The notes under the pieces were generated by a model, which saw only the letters and a list, made by a program, of their open reading frames with translations, ran no database searches and was not told where the DNA came from. Positions 1-7,397 of a stretch of DNA of 64,000 nucleotides are shown piece by piece. Each line of letters starts with the position of its first letter. Position 1 is the stretch's first letter. Both the position numbers and the translations under genes were made by a program. Location: contig NZ_QTTA01000001.1 in the NCBI RefSeq assembly GCF_003730275.1, forward strand, positions 1-64,000. The letters are read 5' to 3'. The stretch is from Brevundimonas halotolerans (GTDB taxonomy: Bacteria > Pseudomonadota > Alphaproteobacteria > Caulobacterales > Caulobacteraceae).

Positions 1-76
1 CCGACGCCTTCCCCGGGAGCAGCGGCTCGATACGGGCCCACTGCGCTTCATCCAGTTCGTACCGCTTCACACCCAT
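1..76 (-). CDS. IS5-family transposase, N-terminal fragment (continues beyond window)
   Basis: Only the first 25 codons are visible, starting with ATG at 76-74 and reading leftward out of the window. They translate as MGVKRYELDEAQW followed by ARIEPLLPGK. This is the typical opening of IS5-family (DUF4096 domain) transposases, in which a short YELxDxxWxxIxPLLP stretch precedes the DDE catalytic domain. The start is preceded by GGAGG (reverse complement of bases 82-86), a good ribosome binding site. Nothing can be said about whether the full transposase is intact. Confidence 0.7.
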   Translation of the reverse strand, partial: MGVKRYELDEAQWARIEPLLPGKAS

Positions 77-151
77 CACAGACCTCCGTCAAAGCGGAGA
101 CCTATGAATCACGCATTCAGGCCCAAGTGAATCCCTGAATGTCGATTGGAC
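1..151 (-). mobile_element. End of an IS5-family insertion sequence, cut by the window edge
   Basis: The first 76 bases encode an IS5-type transposase N-terminus reading out of the window, so this is the 5' end of an element whose body lies to the left. Between the transposase start and the broken epimerase at 152 lies a short non-coding stretch with inverted repeats, for example CATTCAGG at 114-121 against CCTGAATG at 134-141, and TGAAT (105-109) against ATTCA (115-119). The exact terminus and target duplication cannot be fixed with only one end visible. The element probably truncated the neighbouring epimerase, whose reading frame stops at 152-154. Confidence 0.6.
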
Positions 152-635
152 CTAGTCCATCAACGGGCTGGGCTTGCCGCCGCCGATGTTGACCAGCCGG
201 AACGGGGCCGAATGGGACAGGGTGTCGCCCTCGACCGGCGGGGCGGTACCGGGCACCACATCGACCAGCCGCACGATCTCCTCGACCAGATCCTCGACGA
301 AGGTGAAGTCGCGCGACATCCGGCCCTCGCCATAGACCTCGATCGGCTTGCCCTCCAGCATCAGCTTGGCGAATTTGAACAGCGCCATGTCGGGCCGGCC
401 CCAGGGGCCATAGACGGTGAAGAAGCGGAAGAAGGTCGTCGGCGTGCCGAACAGATGGGCGTAAGAGTGACCCATCAGCTCGGTTGCGCTCTTGGTCGCG
501 GCGTACAAGGTCATGGGATGGACCGCCTTGTCCGTCTCGCGGAGGGGCATTTCCAAACAGGCAGTAGGCAGAAATGGTCGAGACGGCGAGCAGATGCTTC
601 GGCTGCTGCTGACGGGCAGCCTCTAGGGTGATCAT
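152..635 (-). pseudogene. Degenerate NAD-dependent epimerase (UDP-glucuronate 4-epimerase type)
   Basis: Two leftward frames together resemble the middle and C-terminal part of the intact epimerase at 19186-20193. The downstream frame (about 556-152) carries the catalytic region [31 protein letters not shown] and [13 protein letters not shown], then stops where the intact protein continues for roughly 70 more residues. The upstream frame (about 635-560) carries [15 protein letters not shown], which matches the segment just before the active site. The frames are joined by a shift near 556-575: 13 bases lie between the SAY tyrosine codon and the MP codons where the intact paralogue has 15. The N-terminal NAD-binding half is missing. 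It is therefore frameshifted and truncated at both ends, probably a relic of insertion-sequence activity. Confidence 0.85.
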
Positions 636-725
636 GGCAGCACAAGCCAAAAACAGGTCGAATGCACGCTTCCCCTTCTTGGCGTCGAAGCGCGTTTGAG
701 GCACACGGTGAAGGCGAGCGGCGCA

Positions 726-1556
726 TCATCCGGCCGCCGGCTGCGGTCTATAGTGATCTTCCGGATAGAGGCCTCGTCGCGTCTTCCTGCCGAGTGCGCC
801 CCCCGCGACTAAATCGCGGACCGTCGACGGCACGCGTAAGTCCAAGGCGTCGCCGATAGCGACAGCGACGTCTAAGCCTACATAGTCCAGCAAGGCGATC
901 GGCCCCATCGGATGGGCCGCGCCCATCTGCATGCAGGCGTCAACCATCTCCGGCGCCATGCTGTGGCGATGCATGAACTCGACGGCGTGAAAGAGATAGG
1001 GAAACAAAAGGCTGTTGACGACATAGCCAGGGATGGCAGGCACCTGCACCGGCTCCTTGCCCAACCACAGGCACAGATCGATCGTACGCCTGCGTGTTTC
1101 GGGCGCTGCCTCTTGGCCAAAGGCCACCTCGACGAGCCGCATCTTGGGCACCGGATTGAAAACGTGAAGTCCCGCGAACCGGGAGGGGTCACCTGAGGCG
1201 GCGGCCAAGGTCCGGATGCATAGCGACGACGTGGTGGAAACCAATATGGCGTCAGGCCTGAGGTTTCGCTGCAAAAGCGCGAGCAGGTCCGTCTTGGCAG
1301 CCATATCTTCCGCGATGGCCTCGACCACGAAGGTAGAAGCCGACAGATCGTCCAAGCGGGTCGTGATGGTCACGTTCTCTGGGCGGTACTGAGCCCCGAG
1401 GCGGTCACAGTGGCGGGCGATAGCTTCCTGGACGCGGGCGGCGGACGCTTCCGAACGCGCCCATAATCGGTGACCGGGGCTTCGTGCGGCGCAAGCGGCC
1501 AAGCCTGCCGCGATCAAGCCGCTGCCGGCAATCCCCAGCGTTTCTACTGCTGTCAT
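726..1556 (-). CDS. 3-hydroxyacyl-CoA dehydrogenase (3-hydroxybutyryl-CoA dehydrogenase type)
   Basis: This predicted soluble NAD(P)-dependent enzyme interconverts 3-hydroxyacyl-CoA and 3-oxoacyl-CoA. The N-terminal Rossmann fold begins with GIAGSGLIAAG. The catalytic His-Glu pair of the family is visible in HVFNPVPKMRLVEV, and the C-terminal domain has GYVVNSLLFPYL and HPMGPIALLDYVGLD. The length (about 276 residues) is normal for single-domain members such as PaaH/Hbd. I prefer ATG at 1556, which has GGAG nine bases upstream, over the in-frame ATG at 1595. It lies just after the glycosyltransferase stop at 1602 and is probably cotranscribed. Such an enzyme is unusual in a surface-polysaccharide locus; making a 3-hydroxybutyryl donor for an amino sugar is an inference. 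Confidence 0.85.
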   Translation of the reverse strand: MTAVETLGIAGSGLIAAGLAACAARSPGHRLWARSEASAARVQEAIARHCDRLGAQYRPENVTITTRLDDLSASTFVVEAIAEDMAAKTDLLALLQRNLRPDAILVSTTSSLCIRTLAAASGDPSRFAGLHVFNPVPKMRLVEVAFGQEAAPETRRRTIDLCLWLGKEPVQVPAIPGYVVNSLLFPYLFHAVEFMHRHSMAPEMVDACMQMGAAHPMGPIALLDYVGLDVAVAIGDALDLRVPSTVRDLVAGGALGRKTRRGLYPEDHYRPQPAAG

Positions 1557-1601
1557 GTCTTTAGTCTCCATCCGCAGCCGCGAATGTCCCGACATCGATC
1601 C

Positions 1602-2891
1602 TCACGTAATGGCCCCGTCCGCCTCGGCCGTCCTCGCCCAATCCCCGTCGGTCAACGCATCAATGTAACCCGCCGCTATCTTTGGCCAAATGAAATGCTC
1701 CTTCACGTAGTGGCGCCCCAGTGTGCCCATCTGTCGCCGCTCCTCCGCGGGCATCTCGGCGAGGGTGAAGATGGCCTCGGCTACCGTTTCGGGAGTGCCG
1801 CGGGCCAATTGAATGCCCGCACCCGACTCTCCGACTGGTCCTTTGTACGCGTAATGTGGAAACACAATTGGCAATCCGGTCATCATGTAATCCATGACCT
1901 TGTTGACCGAAGTTCCATACTTGTAGAGGGCGTCGAGCGATCTCCCACCAGCATACGCCATGTCGGCTTTCGCCATCAGCGCCAAAGCTTCTTCGCGAGC
2001 TACGGGTTGTGAGACCTCCACGTCCTCAAGCTGAAGAGCCTTGATACGTTCGGCTATAGCAGCGGTGGAACCTCCTTTGCCTATGATCAACACGCCCAGT
2101 CCGGTCGCCGGAGGGCGGTTCCTCAGAACGCCGAGCGCTTCGACCAAAACGTCTACCCCATTGGGGGGCCCGAGCGAGCCCGCATAGATGAGCACGCAGC
2201 GACCCTCGGTCCGCCAGAGCTCCATCTTGGCGGCGGCCTTTCTCCCGGTTTCTGACCTGATGGGTTTCTGGGGTTGATCCTCCCCGTCCACGACCCCGTT
2301 TGGAGCCCAGTAGAAACGTTTCGGCTCCATGCCGATGCATGCAATGTAACGATCTGCGCCCGGCAAAAGGGCCACAACAACGTCAGCAGTTCGATAGGCG
2401 AACCGTTCGAGCCAGGAGCATGACAACACTAGGGGGTGCCACGCTGGAAGGCCAAGTATCACTCTGAGCGAGAGGGGCCACAAGTCACGAATCTCGAACG
2501 CCAGTCTGCACCGGAACCGCCGCGAGAGAAACCACGCTGAGATGTAAGCGAACGGGTGAGGTGATGAAACAATGATGGCGTCCGGGGCATCAAGTCGATG
2601 CGGAATATCTTTATGCAATCGCGCCACCCCAAGGGCATACTGCAGCATGTTCAGAATGCGCCCTGCCCCGTTCCCGCGATACCGACGCGTCGGAACGGCA
2701 AAATATTGAACGCCTTCCACGACGCGTTCCGCCGGCTGCCCGACTTCGGTCTCAAGCAGGTGGTGGAACGAGGAGGTTATGACCGTCGCGGTATTTGCAG
2801 ATCGGTTGAACTCTCGGCAAAGATAGTAGGGGCGCCACCCTGACCCGATGCCCGGCCCCCCCGCATAGGCATTGAGATACCAGATATTCAT
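1602..2891 (-). CDS. Glycosyltransferase family 4, WbuB-like
   Basis: A 429-residue cytoplasmic or peripheral glycosyltransferase with the two-Rossmann (GT-B) layout. The N-terminus MNIWYLNAYAGGPGIG and the following YYLCREF resemble WbuB-type enzymes, which add an N-acetylated deoxyamino sugar such as FucNAc to a lipid-linked intermediate. The C-terminal donor-binding half contains LIYAGSLGPPNGVDVLVEA and the conserved block ending in KVMDYMMTGLPIVF. It sits between the deacetylase and the acyl-CoA dehydrogenase on the same strand, with 7-45 base gaps depending on the downstream start. Sugar and acceptor specificity cannot be read from the sequence. Codon use here is visibly less G+C-rich than in the second half of the window, as is common for transferred O-antigen genes. 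Confidence 0.85.
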   Translation of the reverse strand: MNIWYLNAYAGGPGIGSGWRPYYLCREFNRSANTATVITSSFHHLLETEVGQPAERVVEGVQYFAVPTRRYRGNGAGRILNMLQYALGVARLHKDIPHRLDAPDAIIVSSPHPFAYISAWFLSRRFRCRLAFEIRDLWPLSLRVILGLPAWHPLVLSCSWLERFAYRTADVVVALLPGADRYIACIGMEPKRFYWAPNGVVDGEDQPQKPIRSETGRKAAAKMELWRTEGRCVLIYAGSLGPPNGVDVLVEALGVLRNRPPATGLGVLIIGKGGSTAAIAERIKALQLEDVEVSQPVAREEALALMAKADMAYAGGRSLDALYKYGTSVNKVMDYMMTGLPIVFPHYAYKGPVGESGAGIQLARGTPETVAEAIFTLAEMPAEERRQMGTLGRHYVKEHFIWPKIAAGYIDALTDGDWARTAEADGAIT

Positions 2892-2975
2892 GTCATCCCC
2901 GGCGCTGGCTGGATCGCGCGAGCGATCAAAACAATTTCGCTAGTTGATTGTGGTTCTGGACGAGCGGGCACCGGC

Positions 2976-3614
2976 TCAGACGATCAGACGGACTGCTTCG
3001 AACGCCTCGGCATAACGAACGCCCACCTGCACCCCCCGGGTTGTCGCCAGCGACCGTACGAACTCTTCGTTCGTGTAAGGGCGCCCCGCCTGTGACCGGT
3101 AGCAGGCCAGCGCCTCGGCTTTCTTTGCCACGTGGCGGTTCTCGAGCGCGATGAAAGCCGACGTGGTGATAGAAATGTTGTTCCATGGCATTTCGTACGA
3201 CAGGACCGTGGTCCCCTTGTAGGCACGAAGACCTTCCAGAGCTACGGTTCGGTGATCTTGGTGCAGATCGTCCAAACAGGGTAGGAACACCAAATCCGGC
3301 TTCACTTGGTTCCGCACCTGGATAATGTCCTGGAGTACGCTTTGCCGGTGCTCCGAAAGCTTCCTGACTTCGTATTGGTGGATCACCAGATTGTCGCGCG
3401 GAATCCCGAGGGTTCCGGTCGCTTCCAGCAGCTCGACCTCCAGGGTGTCCTTGGGCATGCCTTCCGGCAACGACTGCTCGCAGACCGAGAAGGCCGTGTA
3501 GAAGACTTCGGCTCCGGCCTCGATGAAGCGAGCGATGCTGCCACCGCAACCCAGTTCCCCATCGTCGGTATGCGGGGCGAGGACCATTACCCTACGTGGC
3601 TGAAAGTTCGACAT
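2976..3614 (-). CDS. PIG-L/LmbE-family N-deacetylase
   Basis: A 212-residue protein of the zinc-dependent PIG-L family, which removes acetyl groups from N-acetylated sugars or related compounds. The metal/catalytic motif, usually AHPDDE, is seen near residues 13-20 as APHTDDGELGCGG (proline replaced by threonine), and the second metal-site block as LDDLHQDHRTVALEG. No signal peptide is seen, so it should act in the cytoplasm on a nucleotide- or lipid-linked sugar. The 84-base gap to the downstream glycosyltransferase suggests a shared transcript. Together with the LpxD-like acyltransferase starting at 3784 on the opposite strand, it suggests deacetylation followed by re-acylation of an amino sugar. 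That pairing is an inference. Confidence 0.85.
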   Translation of the reverse strand: MSNFQPRRVMVLAPHTDDGELGCGGSIARFIEAGAEVFYTAFSVCEQSLPEGMPKDTLEVELLEATGTLGIPRDNLVIHQYEVRKLSEHRQSVLQDIIQVRNQVKPDLVFLPCLDDLHQDHRTVALEGLRAYKGTTVLSYEMPWNNISITTSAFIALENRHVAKKAEALACYRSQAGRPYTNEEFVRSLATTRGVQVGVRYAEAFEAVRLIV

Positions 3615-3783
3615 CAGGTGCGGCTCCGATTATTTCCGGCGCTCGCGGCGACGGCAGCAGCGGCATATCAGAAGGTCGGCGCCCAAAGAAGGCCACGGCC
3701 TCTGTGTTCAGCGCTTTCACTGACCCGAGTGATCTGCAATATACACTAGTTCCTTGGAGTGAGGCCATGCGAGGATCGAAGCT

Positions 3784-4734
3784 ATGTCGCTGACAGCAGG
3801 ACTACTCGCCGCGGCGCTTGGGGACCTAGTGACGAAGATCGACGGTGACCCAGACCGGCGCATCGTGCGCGCGTCCGGACTTGGCTCGGCGGCTCCGGGG
3901 CACCTCCTCTTCCTGAAGCCCACGGCTAATGTATCGACCGCCTTGCCTCCCGCGGCTCGAGACGAACTGACGATTTTGTGTGCCCCGGAGCACGTTGCGG
4001 AATTGCGTGGCGAGCGCTTGACGCTGCTCATGACTGACAACCCTCGGCTGTCGTTCCTAAGGGCGTTGAACGCTCATTTCACCGGAATGGGGCCGGACGC
4101 AGGTGTTCACCCCAGCGCCGTGGTTCATCCCGATGCGCAAGTCGACGCCACGGCTTCTGTCGGCGCACTGTGTTACGTCGGCCCGAACTGCCGGGTCGGG
4201 GCCCGGAGCGTTCTTCATCCCAACGTGACCCTCGTTCAGAACGTGAAGATCGACGAGGACGTGGTGATCAACTCCGGCACCGTGGTTGGTGCAGACGGCT
4301 TTGGCTACGAGCGGAACGAGGCAGGTGAACTTGAGAAGTTTCCGCACCTCGGCGGCGTGCACATCGAGTCGGGCGTCGAGATCGGCTCGAACACAAGCAT
4401 CGATCGCGGCACGCTGGACGACACGGTGATCCGCCAGGGCGCGCGCATCGACAATCAGGTGCATATCTCCCATAACGTGCAGATCGGACGCCACTCCGCA
4501 GTCATCGCCCAGAGCATGGTCGGCGGCAGCGCCTCGGTTGGAGAAGGGGGCTGGTTGGCGCCGGCTGCCATTGTGATGAACCAGATCCGGGTCGGCGCAG
4601 GGGCCACCGTCGGAATGGCCGCCGTGGTCGTCAAGGACGTCCCAGACGGAATGACCGTCATGGGCTCGCCTGCGGTGTCCTCCGAACAGTTCCGGACCGA
4701 ACGCGCCAAGCTCAAATCGTTGTTGAACGGCTGA
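3784..4734 (+). CDS. LpxD-like sugar N-acyltransferase (left-handed beta helix)
   Basis: A 316-residue protein of the UDP-3-O-acyl-glucosamine N-acyltransferase (LpxD) family. Residues 1-95 form the N-terminal domain that in LpxD contacts the uridine. From about residue 100 there are hexapeptide repeats, including [20 protein letters not shown]. The catalytic-type histidine is in ISHNVQIG (His230, with His227 nearby). The C-terminal helix ends with [13 protein letters not shown]. Start: ATG 3784, GAGG about ten bases upstream. It is the only rightward gene in this part of the locus and is separated from the lipid A genes one expects around true lpxD, so it more likely acylates an O-antigen amino sugar. 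A second true LpxD cannot be excluded. Confidence 0.8.
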   Translation: MSLTAGLLAAALGDLVTKIDGDPDRRIVRASGLGSAAPGHLLFLKPTANVSTALPPAARDELTILCAPEHVAELRGERLTLLMTDNPRLSFLRALNAHFTGMGPDAGVHPSAVVHPDAQVDATASVGALCYVGPNCRVGARSVLHPNVTLVQNVKIDEDVVINSGTVVGADGFGYERNEAGELEKFPHLGGVHIESGVEIGSNTSIDRGTLDDTVIRQGARIDNQVHISHNVQIGRHSAVIAQSMVGGSASVGEGGWLAPAAIVMNQIRVGAGATVGMAAVVVKDVPDGMTVMGSPAVSSEQFRTERAKLKSLLNG

Positions 4735-4742
4735 CTGTATCG

Positions 4743-4746
4743 GGCG
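4743..4746. repeat. Target-site duplication GGCG, left copy
   Basis: The four bases next to the left terminal repeat of the IS407-type element match the four bases at 6075-6078 after its right terminal repeat. A 4-bp duplication is what this group makes, which supports 4747-6074 as the element's boundaries. A 4-base match alone could be chance, but it falls at the exact ends of a perfect 15-base inverted repeat. Confidence 0.75.
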
Positions 4747-4875
4747 TGACCTGCCCCTGAGTTTTGACGTGCCCCCCGTTTCTCATCTGATCCGCCCCCA
4801 TTCTCTGGAGCACTCGAAGCTGGAGTTTCCCGGCCCGTGTCAGGGTGACAGGCTGGCTGTGTCACCCGGATTCAT

Positions 4876-5652
4876 CTACGTGATCGGCGTCTTGATGCCT
4901 ATGGCCCCATGGGGCCGATCCTCGTTGTAGTATCTGCGCCAAGCCTCCAACTTTTCGGCCGCATCCGCAAGCGTCAGGAACCAGTGAGCGTTCAGGCACT
5001 CGGCCCGGAAGCGTCCGTTGAAGGCCTCGATAAAGGCATTGTCCGTCGGCTTGCCGGGCCGACTGAAGTCCAGAGTCACGCCGTGGGCATAGGCCCACCG
5101 GTCCAGGTTCCGGGAGACGAACTCGGTGCCCTGGTCGACCCGGATGGCCTTCGGATAGCCGAGCCTGGCGCAGGCCCGATCCAGCGCCTCTACGACGTTT
5201 TCCGACCGATAGGTGAACCGTGGGTCGATCACCGGTGAGAAGCGGGTGAAGGTGTCGACCACGGTCAGGATCCGGATCTTTCGGCCCGTCGCCAGCTGGT
5301 CGTGCACAAAGTCCATCGCCCAGGTCTCATTCGGCCGTGTCGCCGCGCATCGGTCCTCGCGCAGCTTGGCCTTCACCCTCCGCTTGGGCGTTTTGTTGCG
5401 CAGCTGCAGGCCCAAGGCATTGTAAATCCTGTGGGTCTTCTTGATGTTGATCCGCCAGCCTTCGCGCTGCAGCAGCACATGCACCCGGCGATAGCCGTAG
5501 CGCACGCGCGTCTCGCAGATCGCCTTGATGCGGGCTTCGAGGCCGGCCTGGTCGGGGCGACGGGATCGGTAGTGATAGCTCGACGTGTCCATCTCCAGCA
5601 CCCGGCACGCCCGCCGGATCGACACGCCCCATTCACCCCGACACCCGTCCAC
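4876..5652 (-). CDS. IS3-family transposase orfB (DDE integrase domain)
   Basis: The catalytic half of an IS407-group transposase. It starts with an HTH_21-like segment (RRACRVLEMDTSSYHYRSR), followed by an rve integrase core. The DDE residues are visible in WAMDFVHDQL, IRVDQGTEF and NAFIEAFNGRFRAECL. The annotated ATG is only the first in frame. The frame is -1 relative to orfA, and a shift at the CGAAAGC stretch near the orfA stop would join them, giving IRRKALRPGRKRELVDG across the junction, which is what OrfAB fusions of this group look like. No internal stop or deletion is seen, so the transposase may be active. Confidence 0.93.
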   Translation of the reverse strand: MDGCRGEWGVSIRRACRVLEMDTSSYHYRSRRPDQAGLEARIKAICETRVRYGYRRVHVLLQREGWRINIKKTHRIYNALGLQLRNKTPKRRVKAKLREDRCAATRPNETWAMDFVHDQLATGRKIRILTVVDTFTRFSPVIDPRFTYRSENVVEALDRACARLGYPKAIRVDQGTEFVSRNLDRWAYAHGVTLDFSRPGKPTDNAFIEAFNGRFRAECLNAHWFLTLADAAEKLEAWRRYYNEDRPHGAIGIKTPIT

Positions 5653-5675
5653 CAGCTCGCGCTTGCGACCAGGCC

Positions 5676-5942
5676 TCAGAGCTTTCGGCGGATCACGTCC
5701 TGAAGCATCTCCCGTTCAAGCGACAGGTCCGCCACCAACTTCCGAAGCCGCCCGTTCTCGTCCTCGAGCTGCTTCAACCGCTTCATCTCAGTCGGCAGCA
5801 GGCCGTCGTACTTTCTCTTCCAGTTGAAGTAGGTCGCCTGGCTGATCCCGGCGCGCCGGCAAATCTCCGCCACCGGCACGCCGTCCGCGCCCTGCTTCAA
5901 AATGAACGCCTTCTGGGCGTCCGAAAATGCTGATGCCTTCAT
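5676..5942 (-). CDS. IS3-family transposase orfA (HTH_Tnp_1)
   Basis: An 88-residue DNA-binding protein, the first reading frame of the IS407-type element. It has a helix-turn-helix (FILKQGADGVPVAEICRRAG then ISQATYFNWKRKY) followed by a leucine-rich coiled coil (LKQLEDENGRLRKLVADL) used for multimerisation. It ends VIRRKL just before the -1 frame of orfB becomes open. In this group a programmed -1 frameshift makes the full OrfAB transposase while OrfA alone acts as a regulator. The length is typical. Confidence 0.93.
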   Translation of the reverse strand: MKASAFSDAQKAFILKQGADGVPVAEICRRAGISQATYFNWKRKYDGLLPTEMKRLKQLEDENGRLRKLVADLSLEREMLQDVIRRKL

Positions 5943-6074
5943 GGTCTTCCGCTCCTTCCCAGCCAGGGAAATCTCAGCGGAAAACTCTAACGTCCAGTGA
6001 TCCAGTTTCCGGGGAGCAGATCACCGTGATCAGGGGCAGGTCACTGCGTGGACGAAATTCTCAGGGGCAGGTCA

Positions 6075-6078
6075 GGCG
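6075..6078. repeat. Target-site duplication GGCG, right copy
   Basis: Right-hand partner of the GGCG at 4743-4746, directly outside the right terminal inverted repeat of the IS407-type element. Confidence 0.75.
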
Positions 6079-6131
6079 CGGCGGGCGCTGGCTGTCGGCA
6101 TTGACTTGGAAGCAGTGTCGGCGAGATCGGG

Positions 6132-7397
6132 TCAGCCGTCCGCCGAATGGGCGAGCATGTGATACACACCCAAAAGGCGTGGCGCCTCCGTTTCCCAGGA
6201 CGGCGGCGACGTTTCGCGCTTGGGCATTCGGCGGACCTGCTCCCTAGAAAGACCGAGCACTAGGTCTCGGAGGGCATCCGGCGTCGGCGGGATGACCCAC
6301 CCCAAGCCCTCGCGTTCCACGAAGTTTCGAAACTCGGGCAGGTCGGACACAATAACGGGCAACCCCGCATGTGCATATTCGAAAAGCTTATTCGGCAGCG
6401 AATAGCGGTAGGAAAGCGACTTGCCTGCGCTGATCACCACACCCACGTCCGCACCCGACGCGTAGCTCACGACTTCGCTTCCGGCCACTGGCGGCAGCAC
6501 GTGGATGTTTCGGTGGGTCTGCGCGTCGGCGCTCAGGCATTCTCTCAGAACGCCGTGGCCGACGAAGACCACATGTTTGTCGTCAGGCAGTTGCCTGAAC
6601 GCTTCTACCATTTCCTCGATGCCTCGCCCGGGGCTGAGCATCCCGAGGAACACACACAACAGCTCCTCTTCGCGCAGCCCCAGTTGCCGCCTTAGCGCTT
6701 CCGATTTTTGAACCGGCCCGACGACGCTCGGTGTGTTCCTGACCGTAGTGAAGCCGGCCTTCGGATAGCGCCGCTCATACCATGCCCTGATAGTGTCGCT
6801 GACGACGAGGGTATGGTTCACGTGAGGCATGAGGAGGCTTTCGGCGACCTGGGCGGCCCATCGGATCGGCCAACTCCAGCCCTCCCGCTGGGTTTCAAGT
6901 TCGTGGGCGTCGTAGAGCAGACGCGTGCGCGTCACCCGCTTAAGTAGGACCGCGATCGGCAGACTGGCCAAGTTATGTGCGATGATGAGATCGAAGTCTC
7001 GTCGGCGTCGTACCTCGCGGAAGACCGAGGCGTACCATCTCGGCAAACTTGCGATCCGCAGGACCCTCGGCGATCCTGGCGGGCTGGGCGGAGGGGGAAG
7101 GCGTTTGACGAAGAGACGACCCGGATCCGGTGGCGCCTCCGCCGAGCGCCCGTCATCACATCCCAGATACTCCACGCGTTCGGCATGGCCGGAATCAAGT
7201 GCCGCCAACCCCTCTCGAAAGGCGCGGCTGGCCATTCTCAAGGAAGAAAATGACAGGTGCAGATGGACATCGCGGCTACGCGTGCCCGACGCCTGGCCAG
7301 CCATCGCTTGGGAACCCCGGGGACCGCCGACTGTGTCATTCGGAGCACGTCTAGGTTGGGTCGGTTCCAAACGGTCTGCCACGTGCGAAGGGGTCAT
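6132..7397 (-). CDS. Glycosyltransferase family 4
   Basis: A GT-B glycosyltransferase of 421 residues from the chosen start. The ATG at 7397 overlaps the stop of the upstream Wzy-like gene as ATGA, so the pair is translationally coupled. The frame stays open further upstream, but that part overlaps the wzy gene. The glycosyltransferase fold itself begins at about residue 40 with RDVHLHLSFSSL, so an ATG near 7307 is also possible. Other visible blocks are LLYDAHELETQREGW in the acceptor domain and FLGMLSPGRGIEEMVEAF and NKLFEYAHAGLPVIVSDLPE in the C-terminal donor domain. The last gene of the long leftward operon before the insertion sequence; linkage specificity unknown. Confidence 0.88.
   Translation of the reverse strand: MTPSHVADRLEPTQPRRAPNDTVGGPRGSQAMAGQASGTRSRDVHLHLSFSSLRMASRAFREGLAALDSGHAERVEYLGCDDGRSAEAPPDPGRLFVKRLPPPPSPPGSPRVLRIASLPRWYASVFREVRRRRDFDLIIAHNLASLPIAVLLKRVTRTRLLYDAHELETQREGWSWPIRWAAQVAESLLMPHVNHTLVVSDTIRAWYERRYPKAGFTTVRNTPSVVGPVQKSEALRRQLGLREEELLCVFLGMLSPGRGIEEMVEAFRQLPDDKHVVFVGHGVLRECLSADAQTHRNIHVLPPVAGSEVVSYASGADVGVVISAGKSLSYRYSLPNKLFEYAHAGLPVIVSDLPEFRNFVEREGLGWVIPPTPDALRDLVLGLSREQVRRMPKRETSPPSWETEAPRLLGVYHMLAHSADG

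Larger units (their letters stand above)
4747..6074 (-). mobile_element. Complete IS3-family (IS407-group) insertion sequence
   Basis: A 1,328-base element with terminal inverted repeats TGACCTGCCCCTGAG at 4747-4761 and its exact complement at 6060-6074. The flanking bases GGCG at 4743-4746 and 6075-6078 form a 4-bp target duplication, the size expected of the IS407 group. Inside are overlapping-frame orfA and orfB read leftward. Both ends carry further copies of a TGANCTGCCCC-like motif: left at 4747, 4765 and 4788, right (reverse strand) ending at 6074, 6043 and 6024. The element sits between two convergent genes and interrupts no recognisable reading frame. Intact ends and genes suggest a fairly recent insertion. 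Confidence 0.92.
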
